From an uncultured bacterium (GTDB taxonomy: Bacteria > Bacillota > Clostridia > Lachnospirales > Lachnospiraceae): a stretch of DNA of 5,873 nt. Every line of letters begins with the position of its first letter. The first letter of the stretch is position 1. Positions 1 to 5,873 of the stretch are shown piece after piece. The stretch spans positions 1 through 5,873 of the forward strand of contig CAMBUC010000143.1 of NCBI GenBank assembly GCA_945871045.1, read 5' to 3'. The notes below the pieces were generated by a model. It did not search any database. It was not told the origin of the DNA and saw nothing but the letters and a program-made list of their open reading frames with translations. A program made the translations under genes and the position numbers.

Positions 1-50
1 GCGCGACCTTGCCAAGGTCGAGACCGCGGGTTCGAGCCCCGTCTATCGCT
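1..50 (+). tRNA. tRNA-Gly (anticodon GCC), 5' end cut off by the window edge
   Basis: This is the 3' two thirds of a tRNA. A 5-bp anticodon stem (4-8 with 16-20) encloses the 7-base loop TTGCCAA, which puts anticodon GCC at 11-13 and so reads glycine codons GGC/GGU. A 5-base variable region (21-25) follows, then the T arm (stem 26-30 with 38-42, loop TTCGAGC at 31-37). The 3' acceptor strand CTATCGC lies at 43-49 and the discriminator base is T50. A U discriminator is usual for bacterial tRNA-Gly, which supports the call. No CCA is encoded after the discriminator, so it would be added by CCA-transferase. The D arm and 5' acceptor strand lie outside the window. Confidence 0.94.
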
Positions 51-57
51 CTTATTA

Positions 58-98
58 AATCCTCGGGAACGCTTTATTAGCGGGTTCGGGGATTTTTT
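58..98 (+). terminator. Rho-independent terminator of the tRNA transcript
   Basis: A long hairpin starts 8 bases after the tRNA. The left arm (58-72) pairs with the right arm (80-94) around the 7-base loop TTTATTA. There are 13 pairs, including G-T pairs, with a two-base mismatch near the top. A run of six T (93-98) follows directly. The position, hairpin and T tract together fit an intrinsic terminator that separates the tRNA from the kinase operon. Confidence 0.85.
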
Positions 99-99
99 G

Positions 100-105
100 T
101 ATAAC
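100..105 (+). promoter_or_regulatory. Possible -10 box (TATAAC) for the kinase operon
   Basis: TATAAC lies just after the tRNA terminator and differs from the TATAAT consensus at one base. Transcription starting about 7 bases downstream would give a leader of roughly 55 bases before the kinase start. No convincing -35 is seen: the hexamer at the right distance, TTAGCG at 77-82, falls in the terminator loop and matches poorly. This is tentative. Read-through from the tRNA is an alternative. Confidence 0.3.
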
Positions 106-123
106 GAAGAGAAAAATGGACGA

Positions 124-138
124 TGCACTTGTGCAAGT
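124..138. promoter_or_regulatory. Two overlapping short inverted repeats in the kinase leader
   Basis: TGCAC-TT-GTGCA (124-135) and ACTTG-TG-CAAGT (127-138) are two overlapping perfect 5-bp inverted repeats between the candidate -10 and the ribosome binding site. They could be a small operator or a weak RNA hairpin, or they could be chance. No known operator consensus is recognised. Confidence 0.2.
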
Positions 139-150
139 TTTGGCGTATTT

Positions 151-160
151 AGGGGAGGAG
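151..160 (+). promoter_or_regulatory. Strong ribosome binding site that fixes the TTG start of the kinase
   Basis: AGGGGAGGAG contains GGAGG at 154-158, 8 bases before the TTG at 167. The nearby ATG at 174 is in another frame, so the TTG is the only start with correct spacing that retains the complete first membrane helix. Confidence 0.85.
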
Positions 161-166
161 TAACGA

Positions 167-3064
167 TTGAACTATGGAATTGTGCTGCAGTGGGCAGCGA
201 TCATTTTTACATTGATCATTCTGGTGCGGGTGATCCGGGGGAAAAGCACAAATGAGAAAAAGGCAGGCGTATCATTTCTGGTGATGCTTCTGATCTTAAA
301 TATCGGTTATCTGTTTGAACTGATGGCGGAAGATTGCTCAGCAGTGTTTTTTGCGTTGCAGATTGAATATGCGGCATTTCTTTTTATGGGGTATTTTATC
401 TGCCTGTTTTTCATTTATTACGCAAAACGTCAGGTACCCCAGTGGATGGGAATTTATACCTTTGTTTTTGATGTGATCCTATTAGTGATCACCTGGACGA
501 GCAACCGCCATACATTGGTATTTAAAAATGTGGCTTGTGACTTTGTGAATGGAAGTTGCCGGTTGTCCTATGAGAGGGGAGAATTATATCCGCTGATCAT
601 CGTTGGTTGTGAACTGATCCCGCTTGCTTTTGCACTTGTCATGGTGCTTACATATATAGGAAACGAATGGATCGCCCGTTTGCGGAAGCAGACGATGCAG
701 GCGGTTGTTCTGCTGTTTTTATCTTTTGGTTGTGCAATGGTATTTATCCTGCATACGAGGCGGTTTTCTTATGATATCTTTGCGCCTCTTGCAATGCTCA
801 TTGTAGATTTCTTTGCAGTCCGGTTTTGGGGACAGGAGGGATTTCATCCCCAGACGGCTTCCATGGTTGTAGCCTTTGACAGTCTTCATGAAGGCGTGAT
901 CGTTTTGGACGGAACCTTAAAACTGAAGTCCTACAATCAGGCTGCCAAGCAGGTATTCCCGGAATTAGAGCCCACCCTCATTGACCACCATATCAAAGTT
1001 CTCCGCACGGTCCCGCAGGAATTGGTGGAGGAGTACGAAAAGAAAGAGATCGAGGTTGGCTCCCGTCGCTATGTGGTAGAACGTCTGGAAGTAAAAGATT
1101 CGTTTCAGTCGATTCGTGGGTATGTTTTGATTTTTACAGACCGTACGATGGAATGCAGTTATATTGCAGAGATCGAAAGAGGACGAAAACTCACGGAACA
1201 GGCGAAGCAGGAGGCATTAAGCGCAACGAGCGAATTGAAACAGGCGAATCACATCAAAGCGGATTTTCTTTCCCATGTGTCCCATGAGATCCGAACGCCG
1301 ATGAATGCCATCGTTGGTCTGTCAGAACTGATCATTGAGGAAAGCCGCGGCAGAAAGGTTTATGATTTTGCATGCGATATTAAGAACGCTTCCACGAATC
1401 TGTTAGCCATCATCGATGATATCGTGAGTTTATCCAAACTGGATTCCGGTCAGTTTGCCTTAGAGCAGGAAGAGTATTCCACCGAACAACTGCTGGAAGA
1501 AACGATGCATCTGGCGAAGATCGAAGCGTCTTCCAAAGGATTGCAGTTGAAGAGGGAGATTTCGCCGAAACTGCCTTCGGTTTTAGTTGGAGATACCCTT
1601 CGCATCCGGCAGATGATCGGTAATTTTCTGGATTTCGGCATGAAACATACAGAGCGCGGTTATGTGAAAATGAGTGTCACCCACAAATGGATCAATGAAA
1701 AACAAGTGCTCATGGTATATCAGTTTGAAGACACGGGAGCGGGTTTGACAAAGGAAGAAACGGAAAAACTATTTGACCAGTACCGTCTGATGGATGAGGA
1801 GAGTAAGGAACACTCGTTAGAGCGGATCGGGCTTGGAATTGTTATCACGAAACGGTTTGTGGATTTAATGAATGGTACGGTTGAGGTGACCAGTGAGCCC
1901 GGAAAAGGAACGGTATTTACGGTCTGCTTCCCCCAGGAAGTAGTTGACATCCGAAGCATCGAGCAGCATCCGTGGCGCAAATTAGACGTGCCGGAAGCAA
2001 GGGATGGTGCGTTTGTGGTACCGGATTATCGAGTACTTTTGGTAGATGATAATAAGATCAATCTGAAAGTCGCCGGTGGCGCGATGGCTGCGTATCAATT
2101 CCGGGTGGATGAGGCAAAGAGCGGACAGCAGGCCATCGACCTTGTAAAGGCCAATACCTATGACATGATCTTTATGGATCATATGATGCCCGAGATGGAT
2201 GGCATTGAAGCGACGGACCATATCCGCCATACATGTGGTGAAAATGGAAAAACACCGATTATCATCGCTCTTTCTGCAAATGCATACAACAATGCCCGGG
2301 ATATGTTTTTGCACAACGGCTTTCAGGATTTTATTGCAAAACCGCTGGATAAAAATGAACTGCATCAGTTGTTGTGTAAATGGATCCCGGAAAACCGTCG
2401 TCTGTCGGCAGAAGAACTGCCGGAGACAACGGAAAAGGTGTTCAGAACAGACAAAGCAGAACTATTTATGTCAGGTGTAGATCTTGACGCGGCGCTGGAG
2501 ATTCATTCCGGAGGTCTGGACAGTTATCTGGAACTTTTGGAACTCTTCTACATGGATGGAGAGGAAAAAAAGGCACTTGTGGAAAAACTGCTCTATGAGG
2601 AAGATTTCAAAAATTATGAGATCGAAGTGCATGGTTTAAAGAGCGCTGCTGCAAATATCGGAGCCAAAGAGTTTTCAGAACTGGCAAAAAAACATGAGTT
2701 TGCGGCCAAAGAAGGCGATTACGAATGGATCCGTCAGGGTGTGCCGGAACTCCTTTCGGAATACAATTTCCTGCTTCATGAGATTGCCCGTGTGTTAAAG
2801 ACAAAGGGCTATTTGAAAGAAGAGGAAGAGACAGAAGAACAGGCAGAAACGTTGCCGGAAGAAGAGACCCACCGCCGTATGGCTGAAATACTCTCGGATA
2901 TTGAAAATTTCCGGCCGAAGCCTGCCGCTGAAAAAGTAAAAGATCTTTTGTCAGAAAATGTTGAAAAAACTGCAAAAGATTGCTTGAAAGATGTACAAAA
3001 TAGGCTTAAAATGTATAGGGATGAGGATGCCGAGGATTTGTTGCGCGCTTTTTTAAACAACTAA
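167..3064 (+). CDS. 7TM hybrid sensor histidine kinase (HisKA-HATPase-REC-HPt) with an extra C-terminal helical module
   Basis: This is a membrane sensor kinase that should autophosphorylate and pass phosphate along an internal His-Asp-His relay. Seven hydrophobic segments (about residues 3-23, 34-53, 60-85, 95-112, 141-163, 177-195, 204-220) resemble the 7TM sensor region of histidine kinases. A PAS-like domain (about 235-333) and a short coiled linker (about 335-362) follow. HisKA has the motif SHVSHEIRTPMN with acceptor His373. HATPase (about 470-595) has a G1 box DTGAG at 522-526 and GLG at 555-557. Its N-box is altered: Asn486 is present, but Phe490 stands where the second Asn belongs, and Arg553 replaces the first Gly of the G2 box. 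The receiver (about 620-740) has Asp627, Asp628, Asp671, Ser703 and Lys725. HPt (about 771-877) has HGLKS with His822. An acidic linker leads to residues 898-965, a module also found in the next gene. The start is TTG. The signal is unknown. Confidence 0.95.
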   Translation: MNYGIVLQWAAIIFTLIILVRVIRGKSTNEKKAGVSFLVMLLILNIGYLFELMAEDCSAVFFALQIEYAAFLFMGYFICLFFIYYAKRQVPQWMGIYTFVFDVILLVITWTSNRHTLVFKNVACDFVNGSCRLSYERGELYPLIIVGCELIPLAFALVMVLTYIGNEWIARLRKQTMQAVVLLFLSFGCAMVFILHTRRFSYDIFAPLAMLIVDFFAVRFWGQEGFHPQTASMVVAFDSLHEGVIVLDGTLKLKSYNQAAKQVFPELEPTLIDHHIKVLRTVPQELVEEYEKKEIEVGSRRYVVERLEVKDSFQSIRGYVLIFTDRTMECSYIAEIERGRKLTEQAKQEALSATSELKQANHIKADFLSHVSHEIRTPMNAIVGLSELIIEESRGRKVYDFACDIKNASTNLLAIIDDIVSLSKLDSGQFALEQEEYSTEQLLEETMHLAKIEASSKGLQLKREISPKLPSVLVGDTLRIRQMIGNFLDFGMKHTERGYVKMSVTHKWINEKQVLMVYQFEDTGAGLTKEETEKLFDQYRLMDEESKEHSLERIGLGIVITKRFVDLMNGTVEVTSEPGKGTVFTVCFPQEVVDIRSIEQHPWRKLDVPEARDGAFVVPDYRVLLVDDNKINLKVAGGAMAAYQFRVDEAKSGQQAIDLVKANTYDMIFMDHMMPEMDGIEATDHIRHTCGENGKTPIIIALSANAYNNARDMFLHNGFQDFIAKPLDKNELHQLLCKWIPENRRLSAEELPETTEKVFRTDKAELFMSGVDLDAALEIHSGGLDSYLELLELFYMDGEEKKALVEKLLYEEDFKNYEIEVHGLKSAAANIGAKEFSELAKKHEFAAKEGDYEWIRQGVPELLSEYNFLLHEIARVLKTKGYLKEEEETEEQAETLPEEETHRRMAEILSDIENFRPKPAAEKVKDLLSENVEKTAKDCLKDVQNRLKMYRDEDAEDLLRAFLNN
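2858..3061 (+). other. Copy 1 of a shared 68-residue helical module (kinase C-terminus, residues 898-965)
   Basis: This segment follows the HPt domain and an acidic linker and forms the very end of the kinase. It aligns without gaps to two segments of the downstream regulator. A hand count gives 20 of 68 identities with regulator residues 215-282. Key residues are Glu898, Glu900, Arg904, Leu909, Asp911, Lys918, Ala920, Lys923, Leu928, Leu947 and Ala955. The hydrophobic pattern suggests about four short amphipathic helices. No His or Asp behaves like a conserved phosphoacceptor. The family is not recognised. Confidence 0.7.
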
Positions 3065-3103
3065 CCGAGGCATGATCATAGTACTGACATAGGAGACTTC
3101 AAC

Positions 3104-4042
3104 ATGGAAAAGATGCGAATACTTGCGATTGACGATAATACCGTAAATCTTGCAACCCTTGAGCAGGAATTGAAATCAAAATATGAATTGATACCTATGC
3201 TTTCCGGCCGGAGAGCCATTCAATATCTGTATCGGGAGCAGGTGGACCTGATCCTTTTGGATGTGGAGATGCCGGTTATGGATGGGATAGAGACATTAAA
3301 GGAGATTCGTTCTCAGGAGAATGGCGTGACGGTTCCTGTTATTTTTCTGACGGCCAAAAAGGATAAGGCAACCGTTATCGATGGTGCCAAACTGGGCATT
3401 ATGGACTATATTACAAAGCCCTTTAACCCGGAAGATCTGCATGAGCGTATTGAACGGGTATTCAAACGGCTTGGAGTTCTCCCGATGACGGAGGAGGAAC
3501 TGAGTCAGCGTTTGCTTGGTATCTTAAAGGATATGAAGGAGATGCATATCAAGCAGGCGATCGTAAAGACGGAAGAAGTATTAAATTATCAGATTGATGA
3601 GGAATTGTCCGGACGTATCCGCAATGTACTTGGAAAACTGAAACAGGAAAATGTGTCCAGTGCCATCGAGATGATGGAACGTATCATGGAGTTTATGGAT
3701 AGCCGGTTGAACGGCGGGAAAAAACGGAATTTACTGCCCATTGCAGAAACAGAGATATCCCGTCGGATCAGCGGCGCGTTGGATGATGTGACGAACTTTA
3801 AGCGCAAAGACGCCATCGCTAAATTAAATGATTTGCTGCATTATGATATTGGTACTTATGTGTATCATGTGACTGAAGAGATCATCACCCTTTTAGAGGA
3901 TTATGATGAGGTGAAGGCCGAAGAGATGCTTCGGACCTTACAGTCGGATCTGATAAACACAACTTCCGGCGAACTTTCAAAATTAAGTGCGGAGCGCAGC
4001 AGCCAGGAGGCACATGGATTTCATTCAAAATTAAAATTCTAA
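3104..4042 (+). CDS. Response regulator: receiver plus two tandem helical modules, no DNA-binding domain
   Basis: This is probably the terminal phosphate acceptor for the upstream kinase. The receiver (about residues 4-123) has the full active site: acidic pair Asp10-Asp11, phosphoacceptor Asp53 in LLDVEMPVMDG, Thr83 and Lys105 in the TKPF motif. The remaining ~190 residues contain no winged helix, HTH, GGDEF, HD or kinase motif. They hold two copies of a ~68-residue helical module (130-197 and 215-282, exact period 85) that also ends the kinase. A polar tail (285-312) follows. AGGAG at 3091-3095 sits 8 bases before the ATG, which favours this start over the second Met at codon 4. The gene starts 39 bp after the kinase stop with no terminator between, so it is probably in the same operon. 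Output is likely by protein-protein contact (inference). Confidence 0.93.
   Translation: MEKMRILAIDDNTVNLATLEQELKSKYELIPMLSGRRAIQYLYREQVDLILLDVEMPVMDGIETLKEIRSQENGVTVPVIFLTAKKDKATVIDGAKLGIMDYITKPFNPEDLHERIERVFKRLGVLPMTEEELSQRLLGILKDMKEMHIKQAIVKTEEVLNYQIDEELSGRIRNVLGKLKQENVSSAIEMMERIMEFMDSRLNGGKKRNLLPIAETEISRRISGALDDVTNFKRKDAIAKLNDLLHYDIGTYVYHVTEEIITLLEDYDEVKAEEMLRTLQSDLINTTSGELSKLSAERSSQEAHGFHSKLKF
3491..3694 (+). other. Copy 2 of the shared helical module (regulator residues 130-197)
   Basis: This copy directly follows the receiver. It aligns without gaps to copy 3 at an offset of exactly 85 residues (18 of 68 identities by hand count). It aligns to the kinase C-terminus at offset 768 (about 14 of 68). 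Shared columns include Glu132, Arg136, Leu141, Asp143, Lys150, Ala152, Lys155, Leu160, Leu179 and Ala187. It is the most diverged of the three copies. Confidence 0.65.
3746..3949 (+). other. Copy 3 of the shared helical module (regulator residues 215-282)
   Basis: This is the second copy in the regulator, separated from copy 2 by a basic and Gly-rich linker (about residues 200-211). It is closer to the kinase copy than to its own neighbour. Matches include the Arg-Arg at 220-221, the Asn-Phe at 231-232, the Asp-Leu-Leu at 243-245 and the Ala-Glu at 272-273. Predicted helices lie at about 216-230, 235-246, 250-265 and 268-282. Confidence 0.7.
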
Positions 4043-4047
4043 CGAAA

Positions 4048-4055
4048 AGAGGAAG
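4048..4055 (+). promoter_or_regulatory. Ribosome binding site of the 46-codon small ORF
   Basis: AGAGGAAG begins 6 bases after the regulator stop. Its AGAGGA core ends 7 bases before the ATG at 4061. This is the main reason to take the small ORF seriously. Confidence 0.6.
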
Positions 4056-4060
4056 CAGTG

Positions 4061-4201
4061 ATGAGCCAGAAGAAGAATATACAGGAAATGACAAGACAGG
4101 AATATACCAGTTATGTGCAGCATCATTATCGTAATGATCCCCAGTGGGTTCGCACAATGCTCATTTCTAAGTATGATAGAGAACATAAAACAAAAGGATA
4201 A
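4061..4201 (+). CDS. Small hypothetical protein, 46 residues
   Basis: This short ORF reads MSQKKNIQEMTRQEYTSYVQ at its N-terminus and ends in DREHKTKG before TAA. It starts 18 bp after the regulator stop with its own ribosome binding site and lies before the hairpin that appears to end the operon, so it is probably co-transcribed with the kinase and regulator. It is hydrophilic and basic, rich in Gln, Lys, Tyr and His, with no membrane segment, signal peptide or cysteine. Residues 8-24 and 28-40 could be two helices around an Asn-Asp-Pro turn. A GTG directly before the ATG is an alternative start, with worse spacing. No family is recognised. A role as a partner of the signalling pair is only a guess from position. 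Confidence 0.62.
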   Translation: MSQKKNIQEMTRQEYTSYVQHHYRNDPQWVRTMLISKYDREHKTKG

Positions 4202-4207
4202 ATATTG

Positions 4208-4264
4208 AAAAACCACAATAAAACAGAAGAAACAACAAAAATACAGAAAAAGATGTGGTTTTTT
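4208..4264 (+). terminator. Probable terminator at the end of the kinase-regulator-small ORF operon
   Basis: AAAAACCACA (4208-4217) pairs with TGTGGTTTTT (4254-4263), and the right arm runs into a stretch of six T (4259-4264). The loop is long and A-rich (36 bases), so the hairpin is weaker than usual for an intrinsic terminator. A competing hairpin uses the same T tract (ACAGAAAAA 4243-4251 with TTTTTCTGT 4260-4268). The location between the small ORF and a new promoter supports a terminator. Confidence 0.5.
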
Positions 4265-4275
4265 CTGTTGCATTA

Positions 4276-4284
4276 TGTTATACT
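4276..4284 (+). promoter_or_regulatory. Extended -10 promoter for the glycyl radical enzyme gene
   Basis: TGTTATACT is a TGN extension followed by TATACT, one base from the TATAAT consensus. The -35 region 17 bp upstream, TGGTTT at 4256-4261, is weak and overlaps the terminator arm, which is acceptable for an extended -10 promoter. Transcription would begin near 4291, giving a leader of about 50 bases. No operator or catabolite-response site is recognised around it. Confidence 0.55.
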
Positions 4285-4343
4285 CTGAAATAGAAACGTA
4301 TTTTAGAACGTGCAGATAAAATAATTGTGTGGAGGAAAACATT

Positions 4344-5873
4344 ATGCCAAAACAGTTTTATGATGGTGAGATAGCAAAATCTCCCAGAATTGATAAATTG
4401 ATCGACTATCTGTTTCAAAACATGCCGGTTATCGAAGCGGACCGTGCAGAGATCGTGACAGAGAGTTACAAAGAGACTGAAAATGAGCCGATCATCCTTC
4501 GTCGGGCAAAGGCCTTTCAGGCGATCTGCGAGAAACTGCCGATGGTTATTCGGCCGTTGGAACTGATCGTTGGAAGTAATGCCATCGCACCCCGTGGATG
4601 CCAGATGTTTCCGGAGTATTCTTATGAGTGGATGGAAGCAGAGTATGATACGGTTGCGACCCGTGAGGCAGATCCGTTTTATATAGCAGATGACACAAAG
4701 AAACGCCTGCATGAAGCATATAAGTACTGGAAGGGAAAGACCACCAGTGAACTTGCCACAGCCATGATGGCAGATCAGGCGCATATGGCTATGAAGCACA
4801 ATATCTTTACCCCGGGTAACTATTTCTATAACGGAATCGGACATTTCACTGTGAAATATGAAGATGTGCTGAACCTTGGATTTGAAGGGATCATCGCAAA
4901 GATCGATGGACAGTTAGCAAAACTGACTCTTTGCGCACCGGATTATGCTACCAGACATGCGTTCCTTGCGGCAGCGAAAATCAGCTGCGAAGCAGCCATT
5001 ACATACGCAAAGCGTTACAGTGAACTGGCGAAGGCGGAGGCAGAAAAAGAATCGGATCCTGCCAGAAAGGCAGAACTTCTTGTGATCGCGGCTAACTGTG
5101 CAAAGGTTCCTGCAAAGCCTGCTGAGAGTTTTTATGAGGCATGCCAGTCTTTCTGGTTTGTTCAGGAACTTTTACAGACAGAGTCCAGCGGACATTCCAT
5201 TTCGCCGGGACGTTTCGACCAGTATATGTATCCTTATTTTAAGAAGGATCTGGAGGAAGGAACGATCACCCGTGAGTTTGCGCAGGAACTGTTGGATTGC
5301 ATCTGGATCAAGTTGAACGATCTGAACAAATGCCGTGATGCGGCAAGTGCAGATGGTTTTGCAGGTTACAGCCTGTTTCAGAACCTGATCGCCGGCGGTC
5401 AGAATGAAGAAGGTCTGGATGTGACAAATGATCTGTCCTTTATGTGTCTGGAAGCAAGTATGCATGTCATGTTACCGCAGCCGTCACTGTCTGTCCGTAT
5501 TTGGAATAAGACACCGGATGCGTTTATCATTAAGGCAGCCCGTCTGGCCCGTACCGGTATCGGACTTCCGGCATTCTACAATGACGAAGTGATCATTCCG
5601 TCCTTGATGAGCCGCGGTGTGTCCCTTGCGGATGCGCGTACTTATAATATCATCGGCTGTGTAGAACCTCAGAAGGCAGGCAAGACGGACGGATGGCATG
5701 ATGCAGCATTCTTTAATATGTGCCGTCCACTGGAGATGGTATTTTCCAATGGATATGAGAACGGCGAAAAGGTTGGCCTTCAGACCGGTGATGTCACGAA
5801 GATGGAAACCTTTGAAGAGTTCTATCATGCGTATGAAAAGCAGATGAATTATTTTATCGCGGTGATGGTCAAT
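4344..5873 (+). CDS. Glycyl radical enzyme, B12-independent glycerol/propanediol dehydratase type (3' end missing)
   Basis: The first 510 residues form the PFL-like barrel of a glycyl radical enzyme, a strictly oxygen-sensitive family. The catalytic thiyl cysteine is Cys439 in the loop IIGCVEPQ, with Glu441 two residues on. By spacing, the residues described for the glycerol dehydratase active site (His164, His281, Ser282, Cys433, Glu435, Asp447) correspond to His167, His284 and Ser285 (in GHSISPGRFDQ), Cys439, Glu441 and Asp453 (in GWHDAAFFN). This points to dehydration of glycerol or 1,2-propanediol to an aldehyde. The choline lyase pattern, with a Thr 13 residues after the Cys, is absent. 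Family members are about 790 residues, so roughly 280 residues, including the C-terminal glycyl radical loop, lie beyond the window. GGAGG at 4331-4335 sits 8 bases before the ATG. There is no N-terminal extension that would suggest microcompartment targeting. The radical-SAM activase is not in view. The choice between glycerol and propanediol as substrate is open. Confidence 0.9.
   Translation, partial: MPKQFYDGEIAKSPRIDKLIDYLFQNMPVIEADRAEIVTESYKETENEPIILRRAKAFQAICEKLPMVIRPLELIVGSNAIAPRGCQMFPEYSYEWMEAEYDTVATREADPFYIADDTKKRLHEAYKYWKGKTTSELATAMMADQAHMAMKHNIFTPGNYFYNGIGHFTVKYEDVLNLGFEGIIAKIDGQLAKLTLCAPDYATRHAFLAAAKISCEAAITYAKRYSELAKAEAEKESDPARKAELLVIAANCAKVPAKPAESFYEACQSFWFVQELLQTESSGHSISPGRFDQYMYPYFKKDLEEGTITREFAQELLDCIWIKLNDLNKCRDAASADGFAGYSLFQNLIAGGQNEEGLDVTNDLSFMCLEASMHVMLPQPSLSVRIWNKTPDAFIIKAARLARTGIGLPAFYNDEVIIPSLMSRGVSLADARTYNIIGCVEPQKAGKTDGWHDAAFFNMCRPLEMVFSNGYENGEKVGLQTGDVTKMETFEEFYHAYEKQMNYFIAVMVN

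Noticed and set aside
1..98. tRNA 3' end as an integration (attachment) site for a mobile element
   Set aside because: No integrase gene, no direct repeat of the tRNA 3' end and no change in sequence character are visible in the window. The downstream genes look like ordinary chromosomal genes.
771..832. Possible break between membrane region and kinase region (two genes rather than one)
   Set aside because: The frame is continuous from the TTG to the stop at 3064, and the seventh membrane segment passes directly into the PAS-like domain, so it is one protein.
1982..2365. A 127-codon minus-strand frame inside the kinase receiver region
   Set aside because: The + strand translation here is a complete receiver domain with all active-site residues, so the antisense frame is a by-product.
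2607..2975. Candidate extra phosphotransfer site in the C-terminal modules
   Set aside because: No His is conserved among the three module copies. The only HPt-like motif is His822, in the proper HPt domain before the module.
4031..4342. A 103-codon minus-strand frame with a hydrophobic, Phe-rich N-terminal half
   Set aside because: The hydrophobic stretch is the complement of the A-rich intergenic and small-ORF sequence. It overlaps the terminator, the promoter and the + strand small ORF, and it has no matching family.
4278..4844. A 188-codon open frame on the minus strand
   Set aside because: It lies opposite the glycyl radical enzyme gene, whose translation matches a well-known family over its whole length. 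Its product has no recognisable domain, and it is a shadow frame.
5098..5316. A 72-codon + strand frame inside the glycyl radical enzyme
   Set aside because: It is an alternate frame within the conserved barrel coding sequence, with no ribosome binding site and no recognisable motif.

Overview
The window looks like chromosomal DNA of an anaerobic, low-to-mid GC Firmicute, most likely a gut Clostridia member of the Lachnospiraceae type. This is inferred from the strong GGAGG-type ribosome binding sites, a TTG start, a tRNA gene with no encoded CCA, a 7TM hybrid histidine kinase of a kind common in that group, and an oxygen-sensitive glycyl radical enzyme. No species can be named from the sequence alone. 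All genes lie on the + strand.

Layout: (1) positions 1-50 are the 3' part of a tRNA-Gly(GCC), closed by a rho-independent terminator (58-98). (2) Positions 167-4201 look like one operon. It holds a 965-residue membrane hybrid histidine kinase (7TM, PAS-like, HisKA, HATPase, receiver, HPt, extra C-terminal helical module). Next, 39 bp downstream, is a 312-residue response regulator with a receiver but no recognisable DNA-binding domain. Last, 18 bp further, is an overlooked 46-codon small ORF with a good ribosome binding site. A U-tract hairpin follows (about 4208-4264). (3) A separate extended -10 promoter (4276-4284) precedes a glycyl radical enzyme gene that runs off the right edge. Its first 510 residues carry the active-site set expected of B12-independent glycerol/1,2-propanediol dehydratase.

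How the parts fit: the kinase holds every relay site needed for His373 -> Asp671 -> His822, and the separate regulator (Asp53) is the obvious terminal acceptor. The most unusual observation is that the last 68 residues of the kinase and two tandem segments of the regulator's C-terminal half are the same helical module. The three copies align without gaps and share 11 invariant columns. This module replaces the usual DNA-binding output domain and may be a docking or signalling element shared by the two partners. A second oddity is the kinase's ATP-binding domain, whose N-box has lost the second, normally conserved Asn (Phe490 here). The glycyl radical enzyme has its own promoter, and nothing in the window shows that the two-component pair controls it.
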